A stretch of DNA of 64,000 nucleotides from Nannocystis punicea (GCF_026965555.1 NZ_CP114040.1:11858001-11922000); one strand, 5' to 3'; positions 41,701-49,641 are shown, numbered from the stretch's first letter. Notes: a model not told the origin generated them from the letters alone. Numbers and translations: made by a program.

Positions 41701-41958
41701 TGGTTCGCGCTCGACGACGACGACGCGAAACAGCGCCGCCGCGGCTCCTACCGCGTCCAGGTCGACGCCCGCCCGCCCGGCAGCGCCACCTGGACCCCCC
41801 TGGCCGACTTCACCGCCGCCCACCGGCCCGACCGCCAGCGCCCGCGCATACCTGTCCCCGAGGACATGCAGCACGCCGCCGACCTGGCCGTTCGCATCAC
41901 CCCGTCCGGTGAAGCCCCGCCGAAGTTCGGCTTCGACGTGGTGCTCCCCGATCCGTGA
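38725..41958 (+). CDS. Large polytopic membrane protein with palindrome-derived insert
   Basis: A 1077-residue protein with about 12 helices. The N-terminal part (MPLSADHTVHLTRAWLYGQQLAGGHLVGWSPFWFFGFPLGELYPP) matches the outline of the PTPS-related/YfhO-like membrane proteins with GT-C topology; a large soluble domain and another helix follow in the C-terminal third. Activity unknown; it follows GT2 and methyltransferase genes and may belong to the same pathway. Residues about 244-446 are a Pro/Ser/Thr-rich insert between two helix groups; it is built almost wholly from palindrome copies, including three 54-bp tandem units (39736-39897) encoding PVPSGTSSPASVATGANQ. ATG 38725 was chosen because helices start right after it. 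Confidence 0.8.
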   Translation: MTAARPRGRLLRLVVRTWPFILVTALGLWLLWPVPAGVMPLSADHTVHLTRAWLYGQQLAGGHLVGWSPFWFFGFPLGELYPPLGDLLVIAVRVVTLGLLDWAQAYALAFTLVFLLQGWALLRCGRALGLGPLAGVIAAALALLDAGAYREGGWVYTVTYGVWPQALATSLAYWALAELALAARVREGMSPGTHHRHLALAALAAAGALLAHPMSLPMLALAAPLWLITVGLRGAGSPAPGFEVADAPPLVPAGPPTGAKALATDATAPVPSDTSASVGAGRHVPPGTAAPSSPAAHTPPVPSDTSVAPAPPASDSLIAGTGISATLAPPASEGLIPGANRPVPSGTSSPASVATGANQPVPSGTSSPASVATGANQPVPSGTSSPASVATGAPPPVPPDTSSAAPSGLVAEKPPVPPDTPSPVPPPGPAAPEQPVPEDIPLPSPLTRRERLAGAALDLGLVLGLALALAAWWLWPMSAHRGYMASYGWLYAPLEAMLRMLRAGQWTQLMAPAAGFTALLGLGVAAVRGSGFLRFVALLALVHWLLASTDVFWTVRLDRLSSGFSHIQYQRFLTAAKPGLFLLAGALAGGLAVMARRTWSKRRVERAMSIGTAAIAAALIAWLARDAWNLARRHGVGVVQTERMPGDPAFAAAYEQFLQWAASARQGQAADWRIAVRTDRNAHWFMDSPVYTGTPIYKIGFTPGDNFVHKPESGSPRLLDLAQARYLLTQGGSGPAQVASFGPLRVFERPGAAGIARIDGPGELLVDAADLQAGLVRVRLAGTAPDSRLVFHVAGYPRWDLSFRPGDSAAAEAVPWIEVPVVGDGPTATPEQRLRGELRGGKALGDDGSEPTLIAAPARDGVFELRYARWRWFDAAGLLATLAALAACVSLVRSPRLVDRLRPLARNLARPAVLIAATAAVLLLAGLRWQSAAARERPLASARVADGRAAATHARSGPLKTDMLIFPAVLADPRRPTEVVFSGVAPGPMLDAWFALDDDDAKQRRRGSYRVQVDARPPGSATWTPLADFTAAHRPDRQRPRIPVPEDMQHAADLAVRITPSGEAPPKFGFDVVLPDP
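39530..40045. repeat. Dense array of in-frame palindromes inside a membrane-protein gene
   Basis: About ten copies lie within 500 bp, all in one frame, encoding PVPSDT, HVPPGT, PVPSGT, PVPPDT and PVPEDI. Exact cores stand near 39531, 39970 and 40027. Three copies (39736-39897) sit in perfect 54-bp tandem units. Nowhere else in the window is the repeat so dense. Confidence 0.85.
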
Positions 41959-42382
41959 ATTCGGTTTCTGACCGAGCAAGTCCGTAGCGTGCAGCCGACG
42001 CGCAAGGCCGTAGAGCGAGCAAGTCCGTAGAGCCGACGCGCAAGTCCGTAGAGCGAGCAAGCTCGTAGAGCCGACGCGCAAGGCCGTAGAGCGAGCAAGC
42101 TCGTAGAGCCGACGCGCAAGTCCGTAGAGCGAGCAAGCTCGTAGAGCCGACGCGCAAGTCCGTAGAGCGAGCAAGCTCGTAGAGCCGATGCGCAAGTCCG
42201 TAGAGCGAGCAAGCTCGTAGAGCCGACGCGCAAGTCCGTAGAGCGAGCAAGCTCGTAGAGCTGAGGCGCAAGGCACCGGGCAGGCTGAGAACGAGCAAGC
42301 AGGTAGACCTCCCGCAGGCTCGTCCCCGACCGCGGCGCCGCTCGACCTCGCCCGCCCCACCGACTTCCGCTAAGCTGTCGTC
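41959..42382. other. Non-coding interval holding a 38-bp tandem array
   Basis: No gene is credible here. It consists mostly of a 38-bp repeat array (listed separately), then about 100 bases with the promoter of the Uma2 gene, whose TAAGCT (42371-42376) ends 6 nt before the ATG. Confidence 0.7.
41971..42300. repeat. 38-bp tandem repeat, about 7 to 8 copies
   Basis: Units begin with GAGCGAGCAAG at 42013, 42051, 42089, 42127, 42165, 42203 and 42241, exactly 38 bp apart, with a degenerate copy on each side. Differences are few (AAGTCCG/AAGCTCG, CCGACG/CCGATG). Each unit can form a small hairpin CGAGC-AA-GCTCG. The units are directly joined without spacers, so this is not a CRISPR array; 38 is not a multiple of three, so it is not a coding repeat. 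Confidence 0.9.
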
Positions 42383-42958
42383 ATGCAGCCCGCTGTCCAC
42401 GGCGCCACGCTCGCCGACCTGCTCGCGGTCGCTGACGAGAAGCCCTATTACGAGCTCCTCGACGGCGAGCTGAGCCAGAAGGCTGCCCCGCTCTTCCGTC
42501 ATGGACGGCTGCAGCCTCGGATCGCCGGCCGCATCATCGACCACTTCGGCGACGACGCCGCCGAAGGCGAGCCCGGAGGCTGGTGGATCGGCACGGAGGT
42601 CCACGTCGAGCTCGCGCCCGACGAGGTCGTCGTGCCCGACGTCGTCGGCTGGCGCATCGATCGCGTCCCCGAGCCGCCCGCGGGTTTCCCAGTGAAGATT
42701 CGCCCCGACTGGATCTGCGAGATCGTGTCGCCCGCGAGCCCGTCGCGCGACACGGTCCGCAAGCTCCGGATCTACCACCGCGCCGGGATCCCCCACTACT
42801 GGATCGCCGACCCGGAGCAGCAGTCGTTGACCGTGTTCCGCTGGCAACCCGAGGGCTACCTCGTCGCGCTCACCGCCCAGCCGCCGGAGCAGGTCCGCCC
42901 CGAGCCGTTCGACGCCGCCGAGTACACCGTCGCCGCGCTACTCGGCCTCGGCAAGTAA
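42383..42958 (+). CDS. Uma2-family (DUF820) restriction-like endonuclease
   Basis: A 191-residue PD-(D/E)XK protein. The probable active site lies in PDVVGWRIDR (Asp), DWICEIVSPASPSRDTVRKLRIYHRAGIPHYWIADPEQQ (Glu in CEIVSP, Lys/Asp downstream), which is the hallmark of PF05685. The family is widespread in cyanobacteria and myxobacteria and is often multicopy; the biological role is not known. It stands alone, after a 38-bp repeat array. Its last nine codons with the stop are repeated 171 bp downstream in a degenerate copy. Confidence 0.9.
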   Translation: MQPAVHGATLADLLAVADEKPYYELLDGELSQKAAPLFRHGRLQPRIAGRIIDHFGDDAAEGEPGGWWIGTEVHVELAPDEVVVPDVVGWRIDRVPEPPAGFPVKIRPDWICEIVSPASPSRDTVRKLRIYHRAGIPHYWIADPEQQSLTVFRWQPEGYLVALTAQPPEQVRPEPFDAAEYTVAALLGLGK

Positions 42959-43270
42959 AGCCTGGCTCGCAGCCTGTGCGACAGACCGGGGCCCTGGCTC
43001 CCGCCGAAGTGCCGACGGCGGACCAGCCTTCGAACGAACTCGAGGAGCGGAGCGGACCCAGCTCCGCTCGCCGTAACGACGACCAACCAGCGAGTGCACG
43101 TCGCCGCGCTGCTCGGCCTCGTCGAGTAAAGCCCGCCTCGCGGTCCTACGCGACGAACACGTGCCTCGCCTCCGCTGCGGTGCTGACGGCTGACGAGTCC
43201 TCGAACGAACTCGCGGAGCCGAGCGGACCTGACTCCGCTCGCCGTATTGACGATCAACCAGCCAGTGGAT
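42929..43270 (+). repeat. Degenerate tandem duplication of the Uma2 gene end (about 171 bp units)
   Basis: The stretch GTCGCCGCGCT-CTCGGCCTCG-GTAAAGCC occurs at 42929 and again at 43100; downstream parts (TCGAACGAACTCG, CTCCGCTCGCCGTA) recur with the same spacing. The second copy keeps the TAA but the frame before it is broken. Confidence 0.75.
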
Positions 43271-43734
43271 GAACTCAAGGACATGTCTTTCAGAGCATTA
43301 CCCTGAAGAAATGTCTTTCAGAACATGCGACATGGCCGACGCTTCGCCGATGACCTCACCGCCGCCCGTCACCCCCGCCGCATGTCCCTGGTCTACCCGC
43401 CCCGCCGCTGGTATGACGCGAAGGACAGGTCCTTCGGTACACCCCGAGTCCAGGCCACCGCGACGACTTCGCTTCCGCGATCTCGAGCGCCGCTGTCGGG
43501 CCGCCGGGATCTTGCACAACTCGCTGCTCGTCTGGCCGCCGAACCGCTCGAGCGCGGTGGCGCGGGCTCGTGCGCGATCGTGGCGGGCGCGGCAGCGGGC
43601 CGGCCGGCCGCGCTCGCGCGGGCGGGCTGGCCTCGCGTGCCGCGGGTGATAGCCTTCTCGGACCGCGATGTCGGCCTTTGCGCCGCGCCGCCCTTTGCGC
43701 GACCATCTCCCTGCGTCTCCTCGCCGGAGGTTCC
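42959..43734. other. Gene-free interval with duplicated tail and palindromes
   Basis: The first 310 bases are the duplicated tail of the Uma2 gene. Two palindromes follow at 43279-43298 and 43309-43329, then degenerate ones near 43381 and 43425. I see no gene. The Shine-Dalgarno GGAGG of the next gene closes the gap. Confidence 0.6.
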
Positions 43735-44640
43735 GTGCGCCGAACCGTCGTCCTCACCGCTCTCCTCGCCCTCGCCCTGCCGGTCCAGGCCGCGCACGCC
43801 GACGACGACTATCGCCCCTTCCGCCGCGGCACCGTCTTGCCGAGCTTCTCGCTCGGCGGCTCCTTCTCGCGCAACTACGGCGGCTCCCTGGCGGTCGGCG
43901 CCGGCGCCAGCTACTTCGTCGTCGGCGGCTTCGCCGTCGGCCTCCACCTGCGCAACGTCACCACCTTTTACTCGCAGTACTTCAAGGAGCAGGTCGGCCC
44001 CGACATCTTCGCCAAGATCCCGACCAACGAGTTCAGCCTCACGCCCAGCCTCTTGTGGGTCATCTACCGCGGCGAGCGGGTCGCCCCGTACCTCTCCTTC
44101 GGCGTCGGCCCCGTGTTCCTCAACAAGCACCGCGGCGTGATGGGCCAGTGGACCGTCGGCCCCGGCGTCATGTTCCGCGCCGGCAACTCGCTGTGGCTCG
44201 ACCTCGGCCTCGGCCTCGGCATGCGCTTCACCAAGGATCGCTGCCAGGACGCCTACGATTACCTCGACCCGATCACCGACTACGCCTGCAGCTTCACCTG
44301 GGGCTTCCGCGCCGGCCTCGTCTTCGGCCTCGGGGGGCGTCGCCCGGCCCAGGCGCCCGCCCGGCCGTCGCCCCCGGCGCAATACACCCCGCCGCCCGCC
44401 TCCGCCTATCCGCCGCCGGCCCAACCTGGCCCGAACGCCAGCCCGCCTCCCACTCCCGCTGCGCCCGTCGAGGCCCCGCCCGAAGGTCCGCCGCCGCCCG
44501 CCACGCCCGCGCCGATGCCGGTCGAGACCCCCACGCCCGCGAATCCGCCCCCGGCCACACCTCCGCCGGCGAACACCCCGACCGAGACCGCGCCCGTGCC
44601 CCCGCCCGGCGAGAACCTGCCGATCCCGCCGCCCGCCTGA
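43735..44640 (+). CDS. Outer-membrane beta-barrel-like protein with Pro-rich tail
   Basis: A 301-residue exported protein. A Sec signal (residues 1-22, ending AAHA) precedes about 190 residues of alternating strands with Gly/aromatic patterns (FSLGGSFSRNYGGSLAVGAGASYFVVGGFAVGLHLRN), as in small 8-strand barrels. The last about 95 residues are a Pro/Ala/Thr-rich linker that may cross peptidoglycan or carry no fold. GTG start with GGAGG 5-6 nt upstream. The end of the gene has been copied several times downstream. Function unknown. Confidence 0.75.
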   Translation: MRRTVVLTALLALALPVQAAHADDDYRPFRRGTVLPSFSLGGSFSRNYGGSLAVGAGASYFVVGGFAVGLHLRNVTTFYSQYFKEQVGPDIFAKIPTNEFSLTPSLLWVIYRGERVAPYLSFGVGPVFLNKHRGVMGQWTVGPGVMFRAGNSLWLDLGLGLGMRFTKDRCQDAYDYLDPITDYACSFTWGFRAGLVFGLGGRRPAQAPARPSPPAQYTPPPASAYPPPAQPGPNASPPPTPAAPVEAPPEGPPPPATPAPMPVETPTPANPPPATPPPANTPTETAPVPPPGENLPIPPPA

Positions 44641-45146
44641 GCCCGCCTCGCAGCTCCCCACTCCGTCCGCCGAGCGAAAGCTGCCGAGCCCGCCTCCGCC
44701 TGAACGCGGGCTCGAAGCTCGTTCGCTCCCTCTGCCCCTGCCGGGCGAGAACCGCCTACCGCCTGAGCGCGGGCGAGAAGCTCGCCCGCTCCCCTGCCCC
44801 CTGCCGGGTGAGGACCACTTCCCGCCGAGCGCGGCTCGACACTCGCCCGCCCCCCGTACGCCGGGCGAGAATTGGCCGGCCCGCCTCCGCCCGAGCGCGG
44901 CTGGAAGCTCGACTCGCGCCCGTGCAGCCGACGCACTGCGTCTCGGCCTGCGAGCGCCATGCCCGTGCAGAACTCACTGAGCACGCGACGTCCTCGAACT
45001 CCGCTCGCGCTCGCGGTCGTCGTCCTCCTCGCGCGCCTGCGCCCTCGCTGCCACGAGTCGCCGATCGCGCCCCCTCGCGCCCTGCCCGTGATTCGTCGAT
45101 CCTGCCGGCGTTGATCCGCCCTCTCGCGCCCCGCGTAACCTCGCCC
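44641..45146. other. Non-coding interval made of decayed gene-end copies
   Basis: About 500 bases. The first 300 contain four or five degenerate copies of the preceding gene's 3' end (GGCGAGAA..., CCGCCTGAGC...), spaced about 60-75 bp. The rest has the TAACCT (45136-45141) that ends 5 nt before the next gene's GTG. Confidence 0.6.
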
Positions 45147-46985
45147 GTGCCCGCCCGCCTCGCCGTCGCACTCGCCGTCAGCCTCCTGTCCTTCGGGACA
45201 TCTTGCAAAAAGCAGCCCGCCGCCCCCGAGTCGGCCGCCCCGGCCGCTCACGCCGAGACCGCCTGGCGCGGCTGGGAGCCGGCGGTGTTCGCCGCCGCCA
45301 GGTCCGAGAACAAGATCATCCTCGTCGACGTGATCGCCAGCTGGTGTCACTGGTGTCACGTCATGGACGAGGAGACCTACGCCGACCCCGAGGTCGCCGC
45401 GCTCCTCGCCGAGCACTTCGTCGCCATCCGGGTCGACAGCGACGCCCGCCCCGACGTCGCCGAGCGCTACGCCGACTGGGGCTGGCCCGCGACCGCGGTC
45501 CTCACCAGCGACGCTCGCCCCGTGCTCGAGCTGCGCGGCTATCAGGACCCGCGGGAGTTCGCCGCCCTGCTGCGCCGCCTCGTCGCCGACCAGAAGGCCG
45601 GCAAGCTCACCGGTCGCGTCTCCCTCCCGGCCCCCCCGCCGCGCGGCGGCGACCTCGTCGAGCTGCGGAAGATCGCCAGCGACCAGCTCGACCGCACCTG
45701 GGACGACGCCCAGGCCGGCTGGGGTCGCAAGCAGAAGTACCCGCTGGCCGCCAACAACGAGTACAGCCTGCTGCGCGCCTACCTGTACCAAGAGACAGCC
45801 TGGCAAGAGCGCGGCCTCCTCGTCCTCGACCGCCAGCGGAGCCTCATCGACCCGGTGTGGGGCGGCATGTACCAGTACAGCGTCCACGGCGTGTGGACCG
45901 ACCCGCACTTCGAGAAGATCGCCCCGATCCAGGCCGGCGCGCTCGAGAGCTACGCCCTCGCCTACCGCCGCACCCGCGACCCCAAGTGGCGCGCCGCCGC
46001 CGGCGACATCGCCCGCTACCTCCTGCAGTTCTGGCACGACCCCGACGGCGGCTTCTACACCAGCCAGGACGCCGACCTGCGCCTTCCGACAGGTCGCAAA
46101 GAACCTGTCCTCGGGGACGAGTACTACGCCAAGGACGACGCCGCCCGCCGCGCTCTCGGGATCCCCGTCATCGACACCCACGTCTACGCCGACCGCAACG
46201 GCGCCATCCTCCGCGGCCTCCTGCTGCTCGACGCAGTCGCCCCCGACGACGCGGTGCGGGCGGCCGCGCTGAAGGCCGGCGAGCGGCTCGTCCGCACCCA
46301 CCGCGACGACCGCGGCGGCTTCCGCCACGCCGGCGACGACCGCGGCCTCCTCCACCTCGGCGACCAGGTCGAGGTGGGTCGCGGCCTGCTCGCGCTCTAC
46401 CGCAGCACCGGCGATCCGAAGTGGCAGCAGCTCGCGCGCGAGCTCGCCGACTTCGCCCTGCGCGAGCTCGCCGACCCTGCCGGAGGCTTTTACTCCCACA
46501 CCGCCGACCCCGAGGCGACCGGAGCCTTCGCCGAGCGGCGCAAACCGTTCGACGACAACGCGAGGATGGCCCGCTTCCTCCTCGAGCTGCACCGCGGCCT
46601 CGACCACGACGCCGACGACCTGCCCTACGCCAGGGCCGCGGAGCTGGCGCTCCGGGCGATCTCCCAGCCCGAGGCCGTCAAGGCGCAGATGCGCCAGGTC
46701 GGCGACTACCTGCTCGCGCTGGCCGAGCTGACCGCCACGCCGATCGACATCACCGTCGTCGGCCGCGCCGACGATCCCACCGCGCAGGCGCTCCTGCGAG
46801 CCGCCCTCGCCTTCGACGAGCCGCGCGGCAACATCAGCCTCAGCGCCCCCGGCACCCGCTACCCCGATTTAAAAAAGCCCGCGGCCTACCTCTGCACCGA
46901 CACCGCCTGCTCGACCCCGATCACCGAGCCCGACCGCTTTAATAAGGGGGCCGAGGCCTTCCTGCGCGGTATTGCTCGGCCCTGA
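45147..46985 (+). CDS. YyaL/DUF255-type thioredoxin-domain lipoprotein
   Basis: A 612-residue protein. A thioredoxin-like domain (about 40-150) carries ASWCHWCHVMDEETY with the redox pair Cys67/Cys70, and a long alpha/alpha-toroid follows (repeats such as AGALESYALAYRRTRDPKWRAAA). This is the spermatogenesis-associated protein 20/YyaL plan, whose function is not established. Unusually for the family, it begins with a lipoprotein signal ending LSFGTSC (Cys20). That lipobox is encoded by an exact palindrome (45185-45200), so the repeat supplied the export signal's end. A -10 TAACCT precedes the GTG by 5 nt. Confidence 0.88.
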   Translation: MPARLAVALAVSLLSFGTSCKKQPAAPESAAPAAHAETAWRGWEPAVFAAARSENKIILVDVIASWCHWCHVMDEETYADPEVAALLAEHFVAIRVDSDARPDVAERYADWGWPATAVLTSDARPVLELRGYQDPREFAALLRRLVADQKAGKLTGRVSLPAPPPRGGDLVELRKIASDQLDRTWDDAQAGWGRKQKYPLAANNEYSLLRAYLYQETAWQERGLLVLDRQRSLIDPVWGGMYQYSVHGVWTDPHFEKIAPIQAGALESYALAYRRTRDPKWRAAAGDIARYLLQFWHDPDGGFYTSQDADLRLPTGRKEPVLGDEYYAKDDAARRALGIPVIDTHVYADRNGAILRGLLLLDAVAPDDAVRAAALKAGERLVRTHRDDRGGFRHAGDDRGLLHLGDQVEVGRGLLALYRSTGDPKWQQLARELADFALRELADPAGGFYSHTADPEATGAFAERRKPFDDNARMARFLLELHRGLDHDADDLPYARAAELALRAISQPEAVKAQMRQVGDYLLALAELTATPIDITVVGRADDPTAQALLRAALAFDEPRGNISLSAPGTRYPDLKKPAAYLCTDTACSTPITEPDRFNKGAEAFLRGIARP

Positions 46986-47164
46986 GCCGAGCCGATTGCG
47001 GCATCCGACCCTTGCCGCCGACAGCGGCGATCGTCGGCCGCGAGGCTTGCCGTTCGCGGCAATGGTCCGCTCGCATCCACTTCGCGCGGCCGTCCTGTCC
47101 CGATGCAGAAGTCCGCAGATCTAGGTCACAAACCCCGGCTCATCTCACTTCCTGTGGGCCCAGT

Positions 47165-47170
47165 TACAGT
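47165..47170 (+). promoter_or_regulatory. -10 element (TACAGT) of a leaderless-type start
   Basis: TACAGT ends 8 nt before the ATG of the pectinacetylesterase-like gene at 47179, without a Shine-Dalgarno. Confidence 0.45.
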
Positions 47171-47178
47171 CGTGGGCG

Positions 47179-48492
47179 ATGTTGCGCACTCATCGCCCCC
47201 CGATTGCCATCCTTCTGCTGATCTCCGCCTGCGGGGATCCCGGTGACCCGGTGACCTCTGCCAGCGAGGCCAGCAGTACGGACGACCTCAGCAGTTCCAG
47301 CGCGACTGGAGCAGACCCCTCCGAGACCGGCGACTCCCAGCCCACCACCTCTGAAGGCGGCGACTCGGCCTCCGACTCCACCCCGGGCACTTCAAGTGAT
47401 TCGACATCGGGGCCGGTCAGCTCCACGGGCGTGGACACCGACACCACCGACGGCACCACCGGCGACGAGCCCTCGCCCTGGGACGGCGAGCCCTTGCCGC
47501 TCGAACCGCCCGGGAATTGGTCCTGGGTCCCGTTTCCGGACTCGATGTGCCGCGATGGTTCGACCACCGGCATCGGCGTGCGCTACGGCGACGGCGACGA
47601 CCTCGTGATCTTCTTCGAGGGCGGCGGCGCCTGCTTCAACTCCGACACCTGCGCGCTCAACGAGCTGTGGAAGAACTTCGGCGAGTTCAAGTTCGACTCG
47701 TGGGCCCTGGGCATCGGCAAGGGCGGCATCTTCGACGACGACCCGCAGAACCCGCTGCGCGACTGGAGCTTCGTCTACGTGCCGTACTGCACCGGCGACG
47801 TCCACGCCGGCGACCGCGAGAACGTCGGCATCGACGGCGTGCTCGGGGCCCAGCAGTTCGTCGGCTACCGCAACGTCGCCGCCTACCTCGAGCGGATCGT
47901 GCCGACCTTCGCCGACGCCGGCCACGTGCTCGTCACCGGCAGCAGCGCCGGCGGCTTCGGGGCCGCGCTCAACTACGACCGGATCGCCGGCGCCTTCCCG
48001 GCCAGCGCGGTCACCCTGCTCGACGACTCCGGCCCGCCGATGTCCGACCAGTACATGCCGGTGTGTCTGCAACAGCTGTGGCGCGACCTCTTCAACTTCG
48101 ACGCCACCTTGCCCGCCGACTGCGCCGACTGCTTCGGCGTCGACGGCGGGGGGATCTCCAACCTCGCCACCTACCTCGGCGAGAAGTGGAGCGAGCAGCG
48201 CCTCGCCCTGTTCTCGAGCGAGCAGGACGGCGTCATCCGCACCTTCTTCGGCTACGGCCTCGACGACTGCGACGGCGGCTCGTACAGCGCCAAGGACTTC
48301 GAGGCGGGCCTGTACGAGCTGCGCGACGACATCCTCGGCGAGGGCGGCGTGTGGGGCAGCTACTTCGTCCCCGGCACCGGCCACACGATCCTCTCCAGCC
48401 CCGCCTATTACACGACCGAGGTCGACGGCGTGCCGCTGACCGCGTGGATCGAGGCATTGCTCGCCGGCGAGGCGAGCCACGTCAGCCCCTGA
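47179..48492 (+). CDS. Pectinacetylesterase-family lipoprotein
   Basis: A 437-residue secreted lipoprotein with lipobox LISAC (Cys18) and a 75-residue Ser/Thr/Asp/Gly linker typical of Nannocystis-type lipoproteins. The alpha/beta hydrolase domain (PF03283) has the oxyanion segment VIFFEGGGACFNSDTC, the nucleophile elbow TGSSAGGFGAAL and the late VPGTGHTI with the likely His; several Cys may form disulphides. Plant relatives deacetylate pectin; bacterial ones may also act on lipids or other esters (such as Notum-like deacylation). A near-perfect 50-bp inverted repeat lies just after the stop. Confidence 0.88.
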   Translation: MLRTHRPPIAILLLISACGDPGDPVTSASEASSTDDLSSSSATGADPSETGDSQPTTSEGGDSASDSTPGTSSDSTSGPVSSTGVDTDTTDGTTGDEPSPWDGEPLPLEPPGNWSWVPFPDSMCRDGSTTGIGVRYGDGDDLVIFFEGGGACFNSDTCALNELWKNFGEFKFDSWALGIGKGGIFDDDPQNPLRDWSFVYVPYCTGDVHAGDRENVGIDGVLGAQQFVGYRNVAAYLERIVPTFADAGHVLVTGSSAGGFGAALNYDRIAGAFPASAVTLLDDSGPPMSDQYMPVCLQQLWRDLFNFDATLPADCADCFGVDGGGISNLATYLGEKWSEQRLALFSSEQDGVIRTFFGYGLDDCDGGSYSAKDFEAGLYELRDDILGEGGVWGSYFVPGTGHTILSSPAYYTTEVDGVPLTAWIEALLAGEASHVSP

Positions 48493-48506
48493 ATCAGCCG
48501 ACCCGC

Positions 48507-48556
48507 GAATGCACAGTGTCCGACCCGTCGATCGACGCGTCGGACATTGTGCATTC
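48507..48556. terminator. 50-bp near-perfect inverted repeat between convergent gene and tRNA
   Basis: Arms GAATGCACARTGTCCGAC (18 bp, one mismatch that still allows G-T pairing) enclose a loop that is itself palindromic (CGTCGATCGACG). It stands 14 bp after the esterase stop and 17 bp beyond the tRNA 3' end, so it could end transcription from both sides. A T-tract is lacking, so this is a hairpin rather than a typical terminator. Confidence 0.6.
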
Positions 48557-48573
48557 GCACGAATATGAAACAA

Positions 48574-48646
48574 TGCCCAGAGTTGGACTCGAACCAACCC
48601 CTCTTCGGTTTCAGCGAAGCGCTTCCACCCGGTTAGCTTTCTGGGC
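48574..48646 (-). tRNA. tRNA-Phe (anticodon GAA)
   Basis: The minus strand folds as a 73-nt tRNA: acceptor GCCCAGA/TCTGGGC, D-arm GCT/AGC with GGG in the loop, anticodon stem CTTCG/CGAAG with loop CTGAAAC (T33, anticodon GAA), a 4-nt variable loop, T-arm GTTGG/CCAAC with TTCGAGT, and discriminator A. CCA is not encoded. Two oddities: position 8 is A rather than the nearly universal U, and the D-stem has only three pairs. It may be a divergent but functional copy or a decaying one. Confidence 0.8.
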
Positions 48647-48990
48647 GCTGATACGGACCGCTGCGACGGCCCGCTGCCCTGCTCGAACGCCGCGAGGTCG
48701 CGGCGCGAGCCAGGAAGCGGGCCGGAGCGCACGCCAGGGCGGCTCCGTGGCCCGGAGCCGACCTGGCTACATAAACAGCGCCTGCGGCAGCAGGCGCGAG
48801 ACCACGACCGAGCGCGCGGCGCGGAGCCGCGGGCGAGGGTCGAGATGCCGGGTCGCCTGCATGATGTCGAGGGTTATAGACCGACCCTTCGCCAATGTCA
48901 ACAGTACGAGCCACCATTTCCGTATCGCCGCACCCGCGCGCGCTCCTGCGCTTGACCCCGGCGCGCCTGCGTGATGTCGTGCGAGTGGAA
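48647..48990. other. Gene-free interval upstream of tRNA and lipoprotein gene
   Basis: About 340 bases. It must include the tRNA promoter (minus strand) and that of the next gene. No open frame is convincing and I see no palindrome copy. Confidence 0.5.
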
Positions 48991-49641
48991 ATGCGCCGAA
49001 CCCTCTCCGTCCTGCTCTCCTTTGCGGCCGCCTGCGCCGCCCGTCCGGTCGAAGACGGCACCGAGGCCGGCTCGTCCACGACCTCCACCACCTCTACGAC
49101 CGCCGTCACGACGACCCTCGAGGGCACCACGGCCGAAACTCCGACCACCGGCGAGAGCACGACCGAGGCGCCGCAGCCCTGCCTCGAGCACAACTACACC
49201 GGCGGTGCCCCGGGCGCGTGGATGCTGACCTGCGGGCTGCCCGAGCTGTGCGGAGGCGACGAGCCGCTGACGTTCTTCACCACGAGCCCCGACGCGCTCG
49301 CGCCCGGAGAGGTCGAGGTCGACGACCTCGAGCGGGCGCGCTGCATGGCCGCGGCCCTGCGCGATCGAACGCTGGGACAGATCACCTGGTGGCACGTGGT
49401 CGACGTCCAGGTCGTCTCGGCCCCGGTCTCGCTCGAGATCGTCTTGCACACGGCCTTCGTGCGCAGCGTGGCGGGCTCGACCCTCCTCGAGCAGGACGAC
49501 ACCTACGAGGGCATCTACGACCTGCGCCCGCCGGAGTTCTTCGCCGACTGCGCCGAGGGCGACGCGCTCGCAGTGTGGCTGTGCCTCGTCGACGCCATCG
49601 AGCCGCAGTGCCTGCCCGGGCCGCTGGGCTGCCCCAAGTGA
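48991..49641 (+). CDS. Lipoprotein, function unknown
   Basis: A 216-residue lipoprotein. The start is set at the ATG that gives a compact signal (MRRTLSVLLSFAAAC, lipidated Cys15); longer frames add an Arg-rich prefix. A Thr-rich linker (STTSTTSTTAVTTTLEGTT) leads to a 140-residue domain with eight Cys, probably all in disulphides, that contains TFFTTSPDALAPGEVEVDDLERARCMAAALRD. I do not recognise the family; the shape is common among Nannocystis-type cell-surface lipoproteins. The stop region is duplicated 89 bp downstream. Confidence 0.72.
   Translation: MRRTLSVLLSFAAACAARPVEDGTEAGSSTTSTTSTTAVTTTLEGTTAETPTTGESTTEAPQPCLEHNYTGGAPGAWMLTCGLPELCGGDEPLTFFTTSPDALAPGEVEVDDLERARCMAAALRDRTLGQITWWHVVDVQVVSAPVSLEIVLHTAFVRSVAGSTLLEQDDTYEGIYDLRPPEFFADCAEGDALAVWLCLVDAIEPQCLPGPLGCPK

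Noticed and set aside
41971..42300. CRISPR array
   Set aside because: The 38-bp units are joined with no unique spacers, and no cas gene is in the window.
41975..42300. Minus-strand coding repeat across the tandem array
   Set aside because: The unit length is not a multiple of three, so the three phases alternate; this is repeat-driven openness, not selection.
48574..48646. tRNA-Glu (TTC) on the plus strand
   Set aside because: The plus strand does not fold with T33, GG in the D-loop or a TTC T-loop in the right places; the minus strand does.
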